NCBI GenBank assembly: GCA_021778335.1
Contig: JAJYCN010000010.1
Coordinates: 1 to 39,459, forward strand
Reading direction: 5' to 3'
DNA length: 39,459 bases
Origin: Acidobacteriota bacterium
GTDB taxonomy: Bacteria > Acidobacteriota > Terriglobia > Bryobacterales > Bryobacteraceae
Below the pieces are notes generated by a model, which saw only the letters and a program-made list of their open reading frames with translations, made no database searches and was not told where the DNA came from. The position numbers and the translations under genes are program-made. Numbering within the stretch: the stretch's first letter is position 1; every line of letters starts with the position of its first letter. Below are positions 24,381-31,922 of the stretch, piece after piece.

Positions 24381-25943
24381 ATGAGAATCTTGCTCGGCTT
24401 CTGCTTCGCGGCGGTGACGCTGGTGGGGCAGATGAAGGACATCTCGGGGACTTGGGTGGCGAAATATCCGCCTCCGATGGACGAGCAGGAGATTATCTAC
24501 CAGCTCCAAATCCTGGGTGGGCATATCACGGGCATGCAGCGGATGCCGTTCGGCGACTCTCCGATTCTTGACGGGAAGGTGGAGGGGAAGAAGTTCCGGA
24601 CGACGGTGGCGCCGGACTACTTCGGGACTTTGGAGAAGCGCGAGGTGAGGGGCCGGATTGTGGGGGACACGCTGGAGCTTGAGCCGGCTGTGCCGGCGCC
24701 GCCCGGCCTGTTGCGCAAACACGATCCGGGAGCGTCCGCCGGATGGATCGACGGCCCGGTGATTCTGCATCGCGGGACGCCGTCGCCGACATATCGGGCG
24801 CCGATGGTGGACTACAGTTCGCTGCCGCAGTTCGGGCTGCCGCCGGCGCAAGATCTGGCGGACAACGGGATGGCGCCGACGCCGCCGATGGGCTGGAGCA
24901 GCCGGGATGCGTTCCACACACAGATGGACGGCAAGACGGTGCGGGAAGCGGCCGATGCGATGGTTGCGAGCGGGATGCGGGATGCGGGATACGTGTATTT
25001 GAACCTCGACGACGGCTGGCAGGGGCAGCGGGATGCGAACGGCGTGCTTCGGCCGAACCCGGGTTTTCCGAATATGAAGGCGCTGGCGGACTATGTTCAC
25101 AGCAAGGGTTTGAAGCTGGGGATTTATTCTTCGCCCGGTCCGCGCACGTGTGGGGGATTCGAGGGCAGTTACGGGCACGAGGAACTGGACGCCTGGACGT
25201 GGGCCGGGTGGGGCATCGATTTGGTGAAGTACGACTGGTGCAGCGCGGCGCGCATCTGGAGCGACGACGACATGCGGGCGGTTTACCAGATCTTGGGCGC
25301 GGCGATTCGGAAGACCGGGCGTCCGATGGTTTACAGCATTTGCCAGTACGGCCGCGGGAACGTGGCAGAGTGGGGACCGCTGGCGGGAGGGAATTTGTGG
25401 CGGACGGGCGTGAACATCGGCGACCGGTGGGAGTCGATGGCGGCGGCTGCGATTGCGGAGAGCGAGATGGCGGGCTTCGCGGGACCGGGACACTGGAACG
25501 ATCCGGATCTGCTGGAGGTGGGCAAGGGCGGGATGACAGAGGTGGAGTACCGGACGCAGTTCAGTTTGTGGGCGATGCTGGCGGCGCCGCTGATTGCGGG
25601 AACCGATGTGCGGGAGATGGCGCCCGAGACGCGGGCGATTCTGCTGAATAAAGAAGCGATCGCGGTGGACCAGGACCGGCTGGGGAGGGTGGCAAGCGTC
25701 GTTTCGTCGACCCGCACGACGCAGGTGTGGGCGAGGCCGCTGGCGGACGGCTCGTACGCGGTGGCGCTGTTTAATCCCAGCGAGGCGGAGGCGCAAGTTT
25801 CGGTCTCCTGGGACGACCTCCACGAGACCGGGGCGTTTTATGTGCGGGATTTATGGGCGCACGCGGACAGGGGGCGTTTGTGGAGCGGGTATGGCGCGAC
25901 GGTTCCGGCGCACGGGGTGGCGATGGTCCGGCTGACGCGGTAG
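24381..25943 (+). CDS. Secreted GH27-family alpha-galactosidase-like protein
   Basis: This 520-residue protein has a signal peptide (MRILLGFCFAAVTLVG). An N-terminal domain of about 130 residues (SGTWVAKYPPPMDEQEIIYQ and on) looks like a small beta domain. The GH27 catalytic barrel spans about 165-430: PPMGWSSRDAF at 168-178, YLNLDDGWQGQ, the nucleophile in LVKYDWCS (D285) and the acid/base in HWNDPDLLEVG (D374). A C-terminal beta domain holds VALFNPSEAEAQVSVSW. Both catalytic aspartates are present, so hydrolysis of alpha-galactosides (or alpha-N-acetylgalactosaminides) is likely, though the subsite motif departs from the common MGWNSW form. It lies between two PadR/permease modules and has its own start region. 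Confidence 0.9.
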   Translation: MRILLGFCFAAVTLVGQMKDISGTWVAKYPPPMDEQEIIYQLQILGGHITGMQRMPFGDSPILDGKVEGKKFRTTVAPDYFGTLEKREVRGRIVGDTLELEPAVPAPPGLLRKHDPGASAGWIDGPVILHRGTPSPTYRAPMVDYSSLPQFGLPPAQDLADNGMAPTPPMGWSSRDAFHTQMDGKTVREAADAMVASGMRDAGYVYLNLDDGWQGQRDANGVLRPNPGFPNMKALADYVHSKGLKLGIYSSPGPRTCGGFEGSYGHEELDAWTWAGWGIDLVKYDWCSAARIWSDDDMRAVYQILGAAIRKTGRPMVYSICQYGRGNVAEWGPLAGGNLWRTGVNIGDRWESMAAAAIAESEMAGFAGPGHWNDPDLLEVGKGGMTEVEYRTQFSLWAMLAAPLIAGTDVREMAPETRAILLNKEAIAVDQDRLGRVASVVSSTRTTQVWARPLADGSYAVALFNPSEAEAQVSVSWDDLHETGAFYVRDLWAHADRGRLWSGYGATVPAHGVAMVRLTR

Positions 25944-25960
25944 GGGCATCTCCTTTCTCC

Positions 25961-25990
25961 TTGACATTCTACCTATGTGAGGCGTATATG
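25961..25990 (+). promoter_or_regulatory. Candidate sigma-70 promoter of PadR module 2
   Basis: TTGACA at 25961-25966 is a perfect -35 hexamer. TATATG at 25985-25990, 18 bp downstream, is a reasonable -10. The inverted repeat at 25962-26000 overlaps both elements, so a repressor bound there should block RNA polymerase. The PadR start codon is at 26012. Confidence 0.55.
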
Positions 25991-26000
25991 TAGAATGTCA
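25962..26000 (+). promoter_or_regulatory. Perfect 11 bp inverted repeat, probable PadR operator (module 2)
   Basis: TGACATTCTAC at 25962-25972 and GTAGAATGTCA at 25990-26000 are perfect inverted arms separated by 17 bp. The arms embed ATGT/ACAT-type half-sites, which are common in PadR operators. The site overlaps the candidate promoter and ends 11 bp before the PadR start, fitting negative autoregulation. Confidence 0.7.
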
Positions 26001-26011
26001 TAGAGAGAGAC

Positions 26012-26347
26012 ATGGGGAACGGAAAATCGGATCTGTTACAGGGGACGCTGGACATGCTGGTCCTGAAGGTGGTGGCGCTGGGGCCCGTGCATGGGTATGG
26101 GATTTCGGTGCGGATCCGGCAGATTTCGCGCGAGGTGCTGCAGGTACAACAGGGGTCGTTGTATCCGGCGCTGCACCGGTTGGAGAAGAAGGGGTGGCTC
26201 GAATCGGAGTGGGGCGAGAGCGAGAGCGGGCGGCAGGCGAAGTTCTACAAGCTGTCGGCGAAGGGGCGGAAGCAGCTTGCGGCCGAGGAGACGAACTGGG
26301 GCCGGCTGGCCGGGGCGGTGCAGTTGATTCTCGAAGCCGGGAAGTAG
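26012..26347 (+). CDS. PadR-family transcriptional regulator (acidobacterial type), module 2
   Basis: This 111-residue PadR protein has the same layout as the first: KSDLLQGTLDMLVLKVVALG, then VHGYGISVRIRQISREVLQV, QQGSLYPALHRLEKKGWLES and the wing KFYKLSAKGRKQL, ending in AVQLILEAGK. It is clearly a paralogue of the module 1 regulator but diverged, and its upstream operator has different arms. A permease gene follows 9 bp after its stop, so the two form a transcription unit. Autorepression at the 25962-26000 palindrome is inferred. Confidence 0.93.
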   Translation: MGNGKSDLLQGTLDMLVLKVVALGPVHGYGISVRIRQISREVLQVQQGSLYPALHRLEKKGWLESEWGESESGRQAKFYKLSAKGRKQLAAEETNWGRLAGAVQLILEAGK

Positions 26348-26356
26348 GAGGCGGCG

Positions 26357-28960
26357 ATGCGCTGGTGGTTGCGGGCACTGCGGAAGCCCAGGGCGGCGGA
26401 GTTGGACCGGGAGATCGAGTTTCATCTGGAAGAGCTAGCCCGAGAGAAGATGGCGGGCGGGATGGGCGAGGCGGAGGCGCGGCGCGAAGCGAGGCTCGAG
26501 TTCGGCGGCGCGGAACGAGTAAAGGAAGAAGTGCGGGACGTGCACCGGATCCCGGTGTGGGACGCGGCGTGGACGCACACGAGATACGCGGTGCGCACGC
26601 CGCGGGCTGCCTGGACGTTTTCCCTTGCCGTCATTGCGACGCTGACGCTGGGGATCGGGGCGAACACGGCGGTGTTTTCGGCGATTGACGCGGTGCTGCT
26701 GCGGCCGCTGCCGTATCCGGCGCCGGACCGGCTGGAAGTGCTCCATGAGTGGCGGGCGAAGCTGAAGAATCCGCAACGGCCGGTGGCGCCGTCAAGGCTG
26801 GAAGACTGGAACCGGATGAACCGGACGTTCCAGGCGATCAGCGGGTATTACGTCGAGGATGCGGTGGACGCGACGGGCCCGCTGCCGGTGCGGCTGAAGC
26901 GGGCGATCGTGGCGCCCCGGTTTCTCGAAGTGATGGGCGTGGAGCCGGAGATCGGCCACGATTTCGCGCCGGCGGACGAGCACTTTCACGGGTCCACGGC
27001 CATGAGCGTGTTGATCAGCGACCGGTACTGGCGGACGCATTATCGCGGGGACCCGGGGGTGATCGGGCAGCCGTTGATGAAGGACCGGAAGTCGGCGCGG
27101 GTGATCGGGGTGATGCCGCCGGGGTTCGCCTTTCCCGATGAGAGCGTAGACCTGTGGTTCGTGAACGCGCCGGACGCGCCGTACGCGAAGGACCGGCGGG
27201 AGACGTGGTTCACGGCGATCGGACGGAGGAAGCGAGGCGTGACGGAGGGGCAGGCGAGGACGGATCTTCGCTTGGTGCAGAAGCGCCTGGGGCGGGAATA
27301 CCCGGTGACGGACGCGGACCTGAGCGTGAAGATGGAGTCGCTACGGGAGACGGCGATCGGCGGCGAGCGGGCTTCGCTTTGGCTGCTGTTCACGGGAGTG
27401 ACGCTGCTGCTGCTGATTGCCTGCGTGAATGTTTCGTCGCTCTTGCTGGCGCGGTGTCTAGAGCGAGGCCACGAGTTTTCGCTGCGATATTCATTGGGCG
27501 CGTCGCGAGCGGCGGTGGCGATGCAGGTGATGGTGGAGAGTCTGATATTGGCTTTGGCGGGAAGCGCGGCGGCGCTGGTGGTAGCACTCGGGTGCGGGCG
27601 GGGGCTCAAGTCGATGGCGGCGTCGATTCCCCGGATTGGCGAGATCGGGCTCGACTGGCGCGTGTTTGCCTACGCGGCGACGTGCGCGGTGGGGGTGACG
27701 CTGATTTCGGGGCTGTATCCGGCGGTGCGGTCGGGGTTTGCGGCTCCGGCGGGACGGCTTGCGCAGGGACGGCGGGCGGAGGTTTCGCGCGGCGGGCGGG
27801 CGCAGGGGGTGCTGGTCGGGGTGCAGGTGGCGCTGGCGGTGTGCCTACTTGCGGGAGCGGGGCTCTTGGTGAGAAGTCTTGTGGCGATGACGGAGGTGTC
27901 ACCGGGGTTCGAGGCTGGGCATGTGCTGGCGTTCCGTCTGACGGGAGGGTATGGGGAGACTGGCGACGTTGCCCGGCTAATGAGCCGCGTGAACCAGACG
28001 CTTGATGCGCTGCGAGCGATGCCGGGGGTGGAGGCGGCGTCGGCGTCGGCGTTTTTGCCGGGTGTGCCGGTCGAGTATCCGTTGGAGCTGACGAGCCCGG
28101 ACTCGGGATTTGAGCCGGAGCGGCGCGTGACGGCGGAGGCGCGATATGTTTCGAGCGGATATTTCGAGACCATGCGGATTCCGGTGCTGGTGGGAAGCGG
28201 GTGCGATGTGCGGCCGGAGGGGACAGGCGTGGTGGTGAACCGAAGTTTTGTGTCGGCCTACTACGACGGGAGGACGGCGATCGGGCGGCACCTGGCGGAA
28301 CGCGTGGATCCGTATGGATTTGGGCCGAGGGCGATTGTGGGGGTGGTGGGAGATGCGCGGGAGGCGGGGTTGGACCGCGCGCCGGAGCCGGTAGTGTACT
28401 GGTGCGGGGCGCCGATCGATCCGGGGCGGTTTTACCTGGTGCGGAGTGCGGGGGAACCTGCGGCGTTGGCTCCGGAGGTGCGGCGGAAGTTGAAGGAAAT
28501 CGAGCCGGCGCGGGCGGCGTATGATGTAGCGCCGCTCGAGCGGGACTTGCGCGAGGCGTATGGGGACGTGCGTCTGCGGGCGGAACTGCTGGGGTTGTTC
28601 GCGCTGACGGCGCTCATGCTGGCGTGCGTGGGGATGTACGGGACTTTGACGTACGTTGTGCAGCGGCGGCGGAAGGAGATCGGGCTGCGGATTGCGTTGG
28701 GGGCCGGGAGGGCGCAAGTTGCGCTTCGATTCGCGAGCCGTGGGATGGCGGTGGCGGGCATCGGGATGGCGGCGGGGCTGGGGTTGGCGGCTTGGGCGGT
28801 GCGGCTGATGGCGGGGATGTTGTACGGGGTGATGCCGGACGACCCGGTGGCGTTCGGCTGGGCGGTGTTGGCGATGATGGGCGTGGCTTTAGGGGCGACG
28901 GCGATTCCGGCGGTGCGGGCGTCGCGGCTGGATCCGATGGAGGTGTTGCGGGAAGAATAG
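26357..28960 (+). CDS. ADOP-family ABC permease-like protein (MacB/FtsX type), module 2
   Basis: This 867-residue protein is a paralogue of the module 1 permease with the same order: an N-terminal helical DUF-like segment (ELDREIEFHLEELAREKMAG), a span near residues 90-112 (FSLAVIATLTLGIGANTAVF), a MacB_PCD-like domain, an FtsX domain around 345-460, a second periplasmic domain (IVGVVGDAREAGLDRAPEP), and a C-terminal FtsX domain with GMYGTLTYVVQRRRKEIGLR ending DPMEVLREE. GGAGG precedes the ATG. No partner ATPase or periplasmic adaptor is encoded here. Together with its PadR gene it forms a second autonomous module; its job is unknown. Confidence 0.93.
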   Translation: MRWWLRALRKPRAAELDREIEFHLEELAREKMAGGMGEAEARREARLEFGGAERVKEEVRDVHRIPVWDAAWTHTRYAVRTPRAAWTFSLAVIATLTLGIGANTAVFSAIDAVLLRPLPYPAPDRLEVLHEWRAKLKNPQRPVAPSRLEDWNRMNRTFQAISGYYVEDAVDATGPLPVRLKRAIVAPRFLEVMGVEPEIGHDFAPADEHFHGSTAMSVLISDRYWRTHYRGDPGVIGQPLMKDRKSARVIGVMPPGFAFPDESVDLWFVNAPDAPYAKDRRETWFTAIGRRKRGVTEGQARTDLRLVQKRLGREYPVTDADLSVKMESLRETAIGGERASLWLLFTGVTLLLLIACVNVSSLLLARCLERGHEFSLRYSLGASRAAVAMQVMVESLILALAGSAAALVVALGCGRGLKSMAASIPRIGEIGLDWRVFAYAATCAVGVTLISGLYPAVRSGFAAPAGRLAQGRRAEVSRGGRAQGVLVGVQVALAVCLLAGAGLLVRSLVAMTEVSPGFEAGHVLAFRLTGGYGETGDVARLMSRVNQTLDALRAMPGVEAASASAFLPGVPVEYPLELTSPDSGFEPERRVTAEARYVSSGYFETMRIPVLVGSGCDVRPEGTGVVVNRSFVSAYYDGRTAIGRHLAERVDPYGFGPRAIVGVVGDAREAGLDRAPEPVVYWCGAPIDPGRFYLVRSAGEPAALAPEVRRKLKEIEPARAAYDVAPLERDLREAYGDVRLRAELLGLFALTALMLACVGMYGTLTYVVQRRRKEIGLRIALGAGRAQVALRFASRGMAVAGIGMAAGLGLAAWAVRLMAGMLYGVMPDDPVAFGWAVLAMMGVALGATAIPAVRASRLDPMEVLREE

Positions 28961-28985
28961 CGGTGAATTGGTATCGCTACAGCGT

Positions 28986-29189
28986 ATGGCCCAGGCGACT
29001 TTTACGGCTGTGTAGATGAAGGTTCCCGAAGGGTATGTCGCCTTCGTGGAGGGATTGCCGGGGGCGAACGCCCAGGGCGAGACGCAGGAGGAAGCGGTCA
29101 GGATGGTTCTGGAAGCGAATCGTGTACTTTCCGAGTAGTCTCTCAAAGGGGCCGAGGTCATTCGGGAGACTCTGACCGTTCCGGCGTGA
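28986..29189 (+). pseudogene. hicB: Decayed hicB antitoxin gene with two in-frame amber stops
   Basis: Reading one frame from an ATG at 28986 gives MAQATFTAV, TAG (29013-29015), then MKVPEGYVAFVEGLPGANAQ and GETQEEAVRMVLEANRVLSE, a second TAG (29136-29138), then SLKGAEVIRETLTVPA and TGA at 29187-29189. The pieces match a HicB antitoxin in order: the ferredoxin-like VPEGYVAFVEGLPG core, the helix, and the C-terminal VIRETLTV tail. Compared with the family pattern, about seven residues seem missing between GETQEEA and VRMV, which points to an internal deletion. Two stops plus a deletion make it non-functional unless the stops are suppressed or a short piece is reused. Confidence 0.7.
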
Positions 29190-29236
29190 AGCGCTCGGAT
29201 CTCATCCGCCATCTGGAGCGGCACGGATGGGACTGA
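29186..29236 (+). pseudogene. hicA: Truncated hicA toxin remnant
   Basis: A GTG at 29186 overlaps the hicB tail stop (GTGA) and reads VKRSDLIRHLERHGWD before a TGA at 29234-29236. This equals the first 16 residues of a HicA mRNA-interferase (KRxDLIRHLexHGw), which should continue with the catalytic GxHxxY segment. That segment is absent, so the toxin is a dead remnant. The overlap with hicB reproduces the usual coupled hicBA order found in this clade. Confidence 0.6.
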
Positions 29237-29324
29237 TGGAGAATTTGCTGGAAGAGTGGCCAATTGCTACCGGCAGCGGACGGCCTGCTTGGGGCCCCAA
29301 GCGCCGATTGCCGATCGCCGACGG

Positions 29325-30377
29325 CTATTTGCCGAGCCCTGTTGCCGCCAGAATTTCTTCGAGCGCCCCGGCGGCCTGGCCGCAGTTTTCGCGGGTGACG
29401 TCGCAGTGGGTGACGGCGCGGAGGCGCGCGCCTCCGACGGGGTTGATGAGGACGCCGCGCTCTTTGAGTTTGGCGCTGACGGCGGCGGGCGTTAGATCGT
29501 CTGTGGCCACTTCGAAGATGACGATGTTGGTCTCGACGCGCTTGGGGTCGATGCGGAGGCCGGGGATGCGCGAGATGCGCTCGGCGAGATGGCCGGCGTT
29601 CGAGTGGTCCTCGTGGAGGCGGGCGGGCATTTTTTCCAGCGCGATGAGGCCGGCGGCGGCGAGGACTCCGGCTTGCCTCATGCCTCCGCCGAGGCGCTTG
29701 CGGTAGAGGCGGGCCTGCGCGATGTCGGCCGCGCGGCCGCAGAGCAGGGAACCGGCGGGCGCGCCGAGACCTTTCGATAAACAGAACATGACGGTGTCGG
29801 CGTGGCGGGCGATGCCGGCGGCGCTGCATTCGAGCGCCGTGGCGGCGTTGAAGATGCGCGCGCCGTCCATGTGAACGCGTAGCCCGCGCGCGTGGGCTTC
29901 GTGGCAGATTTCCTCGACAACGTCGATAGGCGTGACAGCGCCGCCCGCCATGTTGTGGGTGTTTTCGATGACGATGCATCCGGTACCGGCGCAGTTGGGG
30001 CCGTTGGGACGGAGGTGGTCCTGGATGGCGGACCAGCGGAGGATGCCGTCTTCGGCGCGGATGGGGCGGGCGAGGCAGCCGGCGAACCAGGCCATCATGG
30101 CGAGTTCCCAGTCCATCACGTGGGCGCGAGCTTCGCAGATGACTTCCTGGCCATGATGGGTGTTCACCTTGATGCCCATGGTGTTGCCCATGGTGCCGGT
30201 GGGCACGAAGACAGCGGCTTCTTTGCCGAGGATTTCGGCGGCGCGCTGCTCGAGGCGGTTGACGGTCGGGTCTTCGCGATATACGTCGTCTCCGACTTCG
30301 GCCTCCATCATGGCGCGGCGCATTTCGGGCGAGGGCCGGGTGACGGTGTCGCTGCGGAGATCGATCAGAGCTGACAT
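29325..30377 (-). CDS. ltaE: Low-specificity L-threonine aldolase
   Basis: This 350-residue PLP enzyme of fold type I splits threonine or allo-threonine to glycine and acetaldehyde. The family marks are [19 protein letters not shown] at the start, [15 protein letters not shown] at 29-43, [11 protein letters not shown] at 169-179 and [12 protein letters not shown] at 201-212 with the PLP-binding K202. Length and motifs are standard. The start at 30377 overlaps the end of the upstream hemW gene by 13 bp, so the gene is the last of a cyaY-hemW-ltaE operon on the minus strand. The cytoplasmic location and the role in glycine supply follow from the family. Confidence 0.93.
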   Translation of the reverse strand: MSALIDLRSDTVTRPSPEMRRAMMEAEVGDDVYREDPTVNRLEQRAAEILGKEAAVFVPTGTMGNTMGIKVNTHHGQEVICEARAHVMDWELAMMAWFAGCLARPIRAEDGILRWSAIQDHLRPNGPNCAGTGCIVIENTHNMAGGAVTPIDVVEEICHEAHARGLRVHMDGARIFNAATALECSAAGIARHADTVMFCLSKGLGAPAGSLLCGRAADIAQARLYRKRLGGGMRQAGVLAAAGLIALEKMPARLHEDHSNAGHLAERISRIPGLRIDPKRVETNIVIFEVATDDLTPAAVSAKLKERGVLINPVGGARLRAVTHCDVTRENCGQAAGALEEILAATGLGK

Positions 30378-31471
30378 GGTTGGAGAAACTCCTGGAAGAC
30401 TTCGTTCGATAGTAAAACGCCGCGGTTGGTCAGGCGGAGCGCGCCGTCGCGTTCTTCGAGCAGTCCTTCGGCGAGGAAGCGGTGGAGCGGCGCCGAGTAT
30501 CTTTCGCGTTCGTCGGGCGTGGGACGGATGCCGGAGGCCAGGCGCAGGCTGACGAAGAATTTCTCTTCGCTCAAGTGAGCGGGTTCGGGGGCGGTGCGCG
30601 GGGTAAGGCCGGCTTCAACGAGGCGGACATATTCGGCCGCATCTTCGACATTGGCCCAGCGCGAGATGCCGTCGAAGGAATGGGCGTCGGCGCCGAAGCC
30701 GAGGTACGGCGCGAGCTGCCAGTATTTCAGGTTGTGGAGCGAGGCAAAGCCTGGGCGGGCGAAGTTCGAGATCTCGTAGCGCTCGATGCCTTCGGCGTGG
30801 AGGAAGGCGACGGCGGTTTCGTAGAAATCCGCGATGGCGGAGTCGGAGGGAACGTCCGGCGCGCCGTAGCGTTCGCCGTTGAACAGGACTTCGCGGCCGA
30901 GGCGGCTGTCCTCGTCGATTTCGAGCATGTAGACGGAGACGTGAGGCGCGGCGAGGCGGGCTGTTTGTTCGAGCGACGCGCGCCAGGAAGAGGCGGTTTG
31001 GCCGGGGAGTCCGGCGATCAAGTCGATATTGAAGTTTTCGATGCCGGCGCGGCGGAGGGCAGCGACGTCTTCGGCGACGTTTTGCGCGGTGTGGCGGCGG
31101 CCTGAGCGGCGGGATTCGCTTTCGACGAAAGACTGGACGCCGAGGCTGACACGGTTGATGCCGGCTTCGCGCCAGAGGGCGGCGTGGGAGTGGGGGAAGG
31201 TGGCGGGGGCGGCTTCGAGCGTGGCTTCCAGATAGGGCCGGCCGGGAATGGCGGCAAGCACCGCGCCGAGCGAGCCGGGGTCGAGACGGCTCGGCGTGCC
31301 GCCGCCGAAATAAACGGTTTCGGGCGTCCACGGCCACGCGGTTGCGCGGAGTTCGCGGAGGAGGGCGTTGACGTACGGGGCTTCCAAGTCGCGAGGCAGG
31401 ACGCCGGAGGCGAAGTTACAGTAAGTGCATTTTTGCGCGCAGAAAGGATAGGCGATGTAGACGCCGGGCAT
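30365..31471 (-). CDS. hemW: HemW-like radical SAM haem chaperone
   Basis: This 368-residue radical SAM protein has [10 protein letters not shown] at residues 11-20 with C11, C15 and C18 ligating the 4Fe-4S cluster, [13 protein letters not shown] at about 53-65, and RVSLGVQSF plus [12 protein letters not shown] in the barrel. A C-terminal HemN-like domain holds [18 protein letters not shown]. HemW inserts haem into target proteins; the length and the CxxxCxxC spacing without the extra N-terminal part of coproporphyrinogen dehydrogenase HemN support HemW. Its ATG at 31471 overlaps the TAA of the frataxin gene by one base (TAATG). Haem delivery would suit the cytochrome-rich content of this region, although HemW targets are usually respiratory enzymes. 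Confidence 0.9.
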   Translation of the reverse strand: MPGVYIAYPFCAQKCTYCNFASGVLPRDLEAPYVNALLRELRATAWPWTPETVYFGGGTPSRLDPGSLGAVLAAIPGRPYLEATLEAAPATFPHSHAALWREAGINRVSLGVQSFVESESRRSGRRHTAQNVAEDVAALRRAGIENFNIDLIAGLPGQTASSWRASLEQTARLAAPHVSVYMLEIDEDSRLGREVLFNGERYGAPDVPSDSAIADFYETAVAFLHAEGIERYEISNFARPGFASLHNLKYWQLAPYLGFGADAHSFDGISRWANVEDAAEYVRLVEAGLTPRTAPEPAHLSEEKFFVSLRLASGIRPTPDERERYSAPLHRFLAEGLLEERDGALRLTNRGVLLSNEVFQEFLQPCQL

Positions 31472-31797
31472 TACAACTCGATGGCTACTCCAAGCTGGCG
31501 CGAGATAGCCGCCGCGATAACTTCGTCGAGCGTTTCGCCGGTTTCGGGCAGAGTGAACGCGCCGCGGGCGGCGTCCCAGGAGAACTTGAAACTCTTCGAC
31601 TGCGCCGACAGCCAGATCTGGTGGACCGGCGAGTTGGGGCTGACGACGAACTTCGCGGGTGGATCATCGAATTCAACCGTGAGCGCGCCTGCGTTAAAAT
31701 CGGGTTCGAAGTCCGCGTTTTCCGAAGCATCGGTCAGGCGGCGGTGGAGCGCTTCGAGCGCCGCGCCGGCTTGGCGTTGGAACTCCTGGTCGTCCAT
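31471..31797 (-). CDS. cyaY: Frataxin-like iron donor protein (CyaY)
   Basis: This 108-residue protein matches bacterial frataxin in length and layout: an N-terminal helix MDDQEFQRQAGAALEALHRR with acidic residues, the strands FNAGALTVEFDD, KFVVSPNSPVHQIWLSAQSK and FKFSWD, then a C-terminal helix ETLDEVIAAAISRQLG. The QIWLS motif is the best marker. CyaY binds iron and regulates Fe-S cluster assembly in the cytoplasm. I chose the ATG at 31797; an ATG four codons upstream (31809) is a reasonable alternative. It heads the cyaY-hemW-ltaE operon, divergent from bshC. Confidence 0.82.
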   Translation of the reverse strand: MDDQEFQRQAGAALEALHRRLTDASENADFEPDFNAGALTVEFDDPPAKFVVSPNSPVHQIWLSAQSKSFKFSWDAARGAFTLPETGETLDEVIAAAISRQLGVAIEL

Positions 31798-31922
31798 GGT
31801 TTTCTTCATTTTGTCAGATTGGGCCGGAGGAATTGTTCGGAACTTTGGACGGGTTTCGTTCATCGATTGAAAGGGCGTGTGCGCGGTTGCGGCGCCCGGA
31901 GAGAACCGCACAACGGCCATTC

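Noticed and set aside
24237-25823. Long minus-strand open frame (528 codons) opposite the GH27 gene
   Set aside because: It is Arg/His/Pro-rich with no family similarity and mirrors a well-supported gene; such shadows are common in GC-rich DNA.
31471-31920. Longer start of the frataxin gene at 31920
   Set aside because: The extra N-terminal residues have no similarity to CyaY and would overlap the bshC promoter region; the family starts at about the ATG at 31797.
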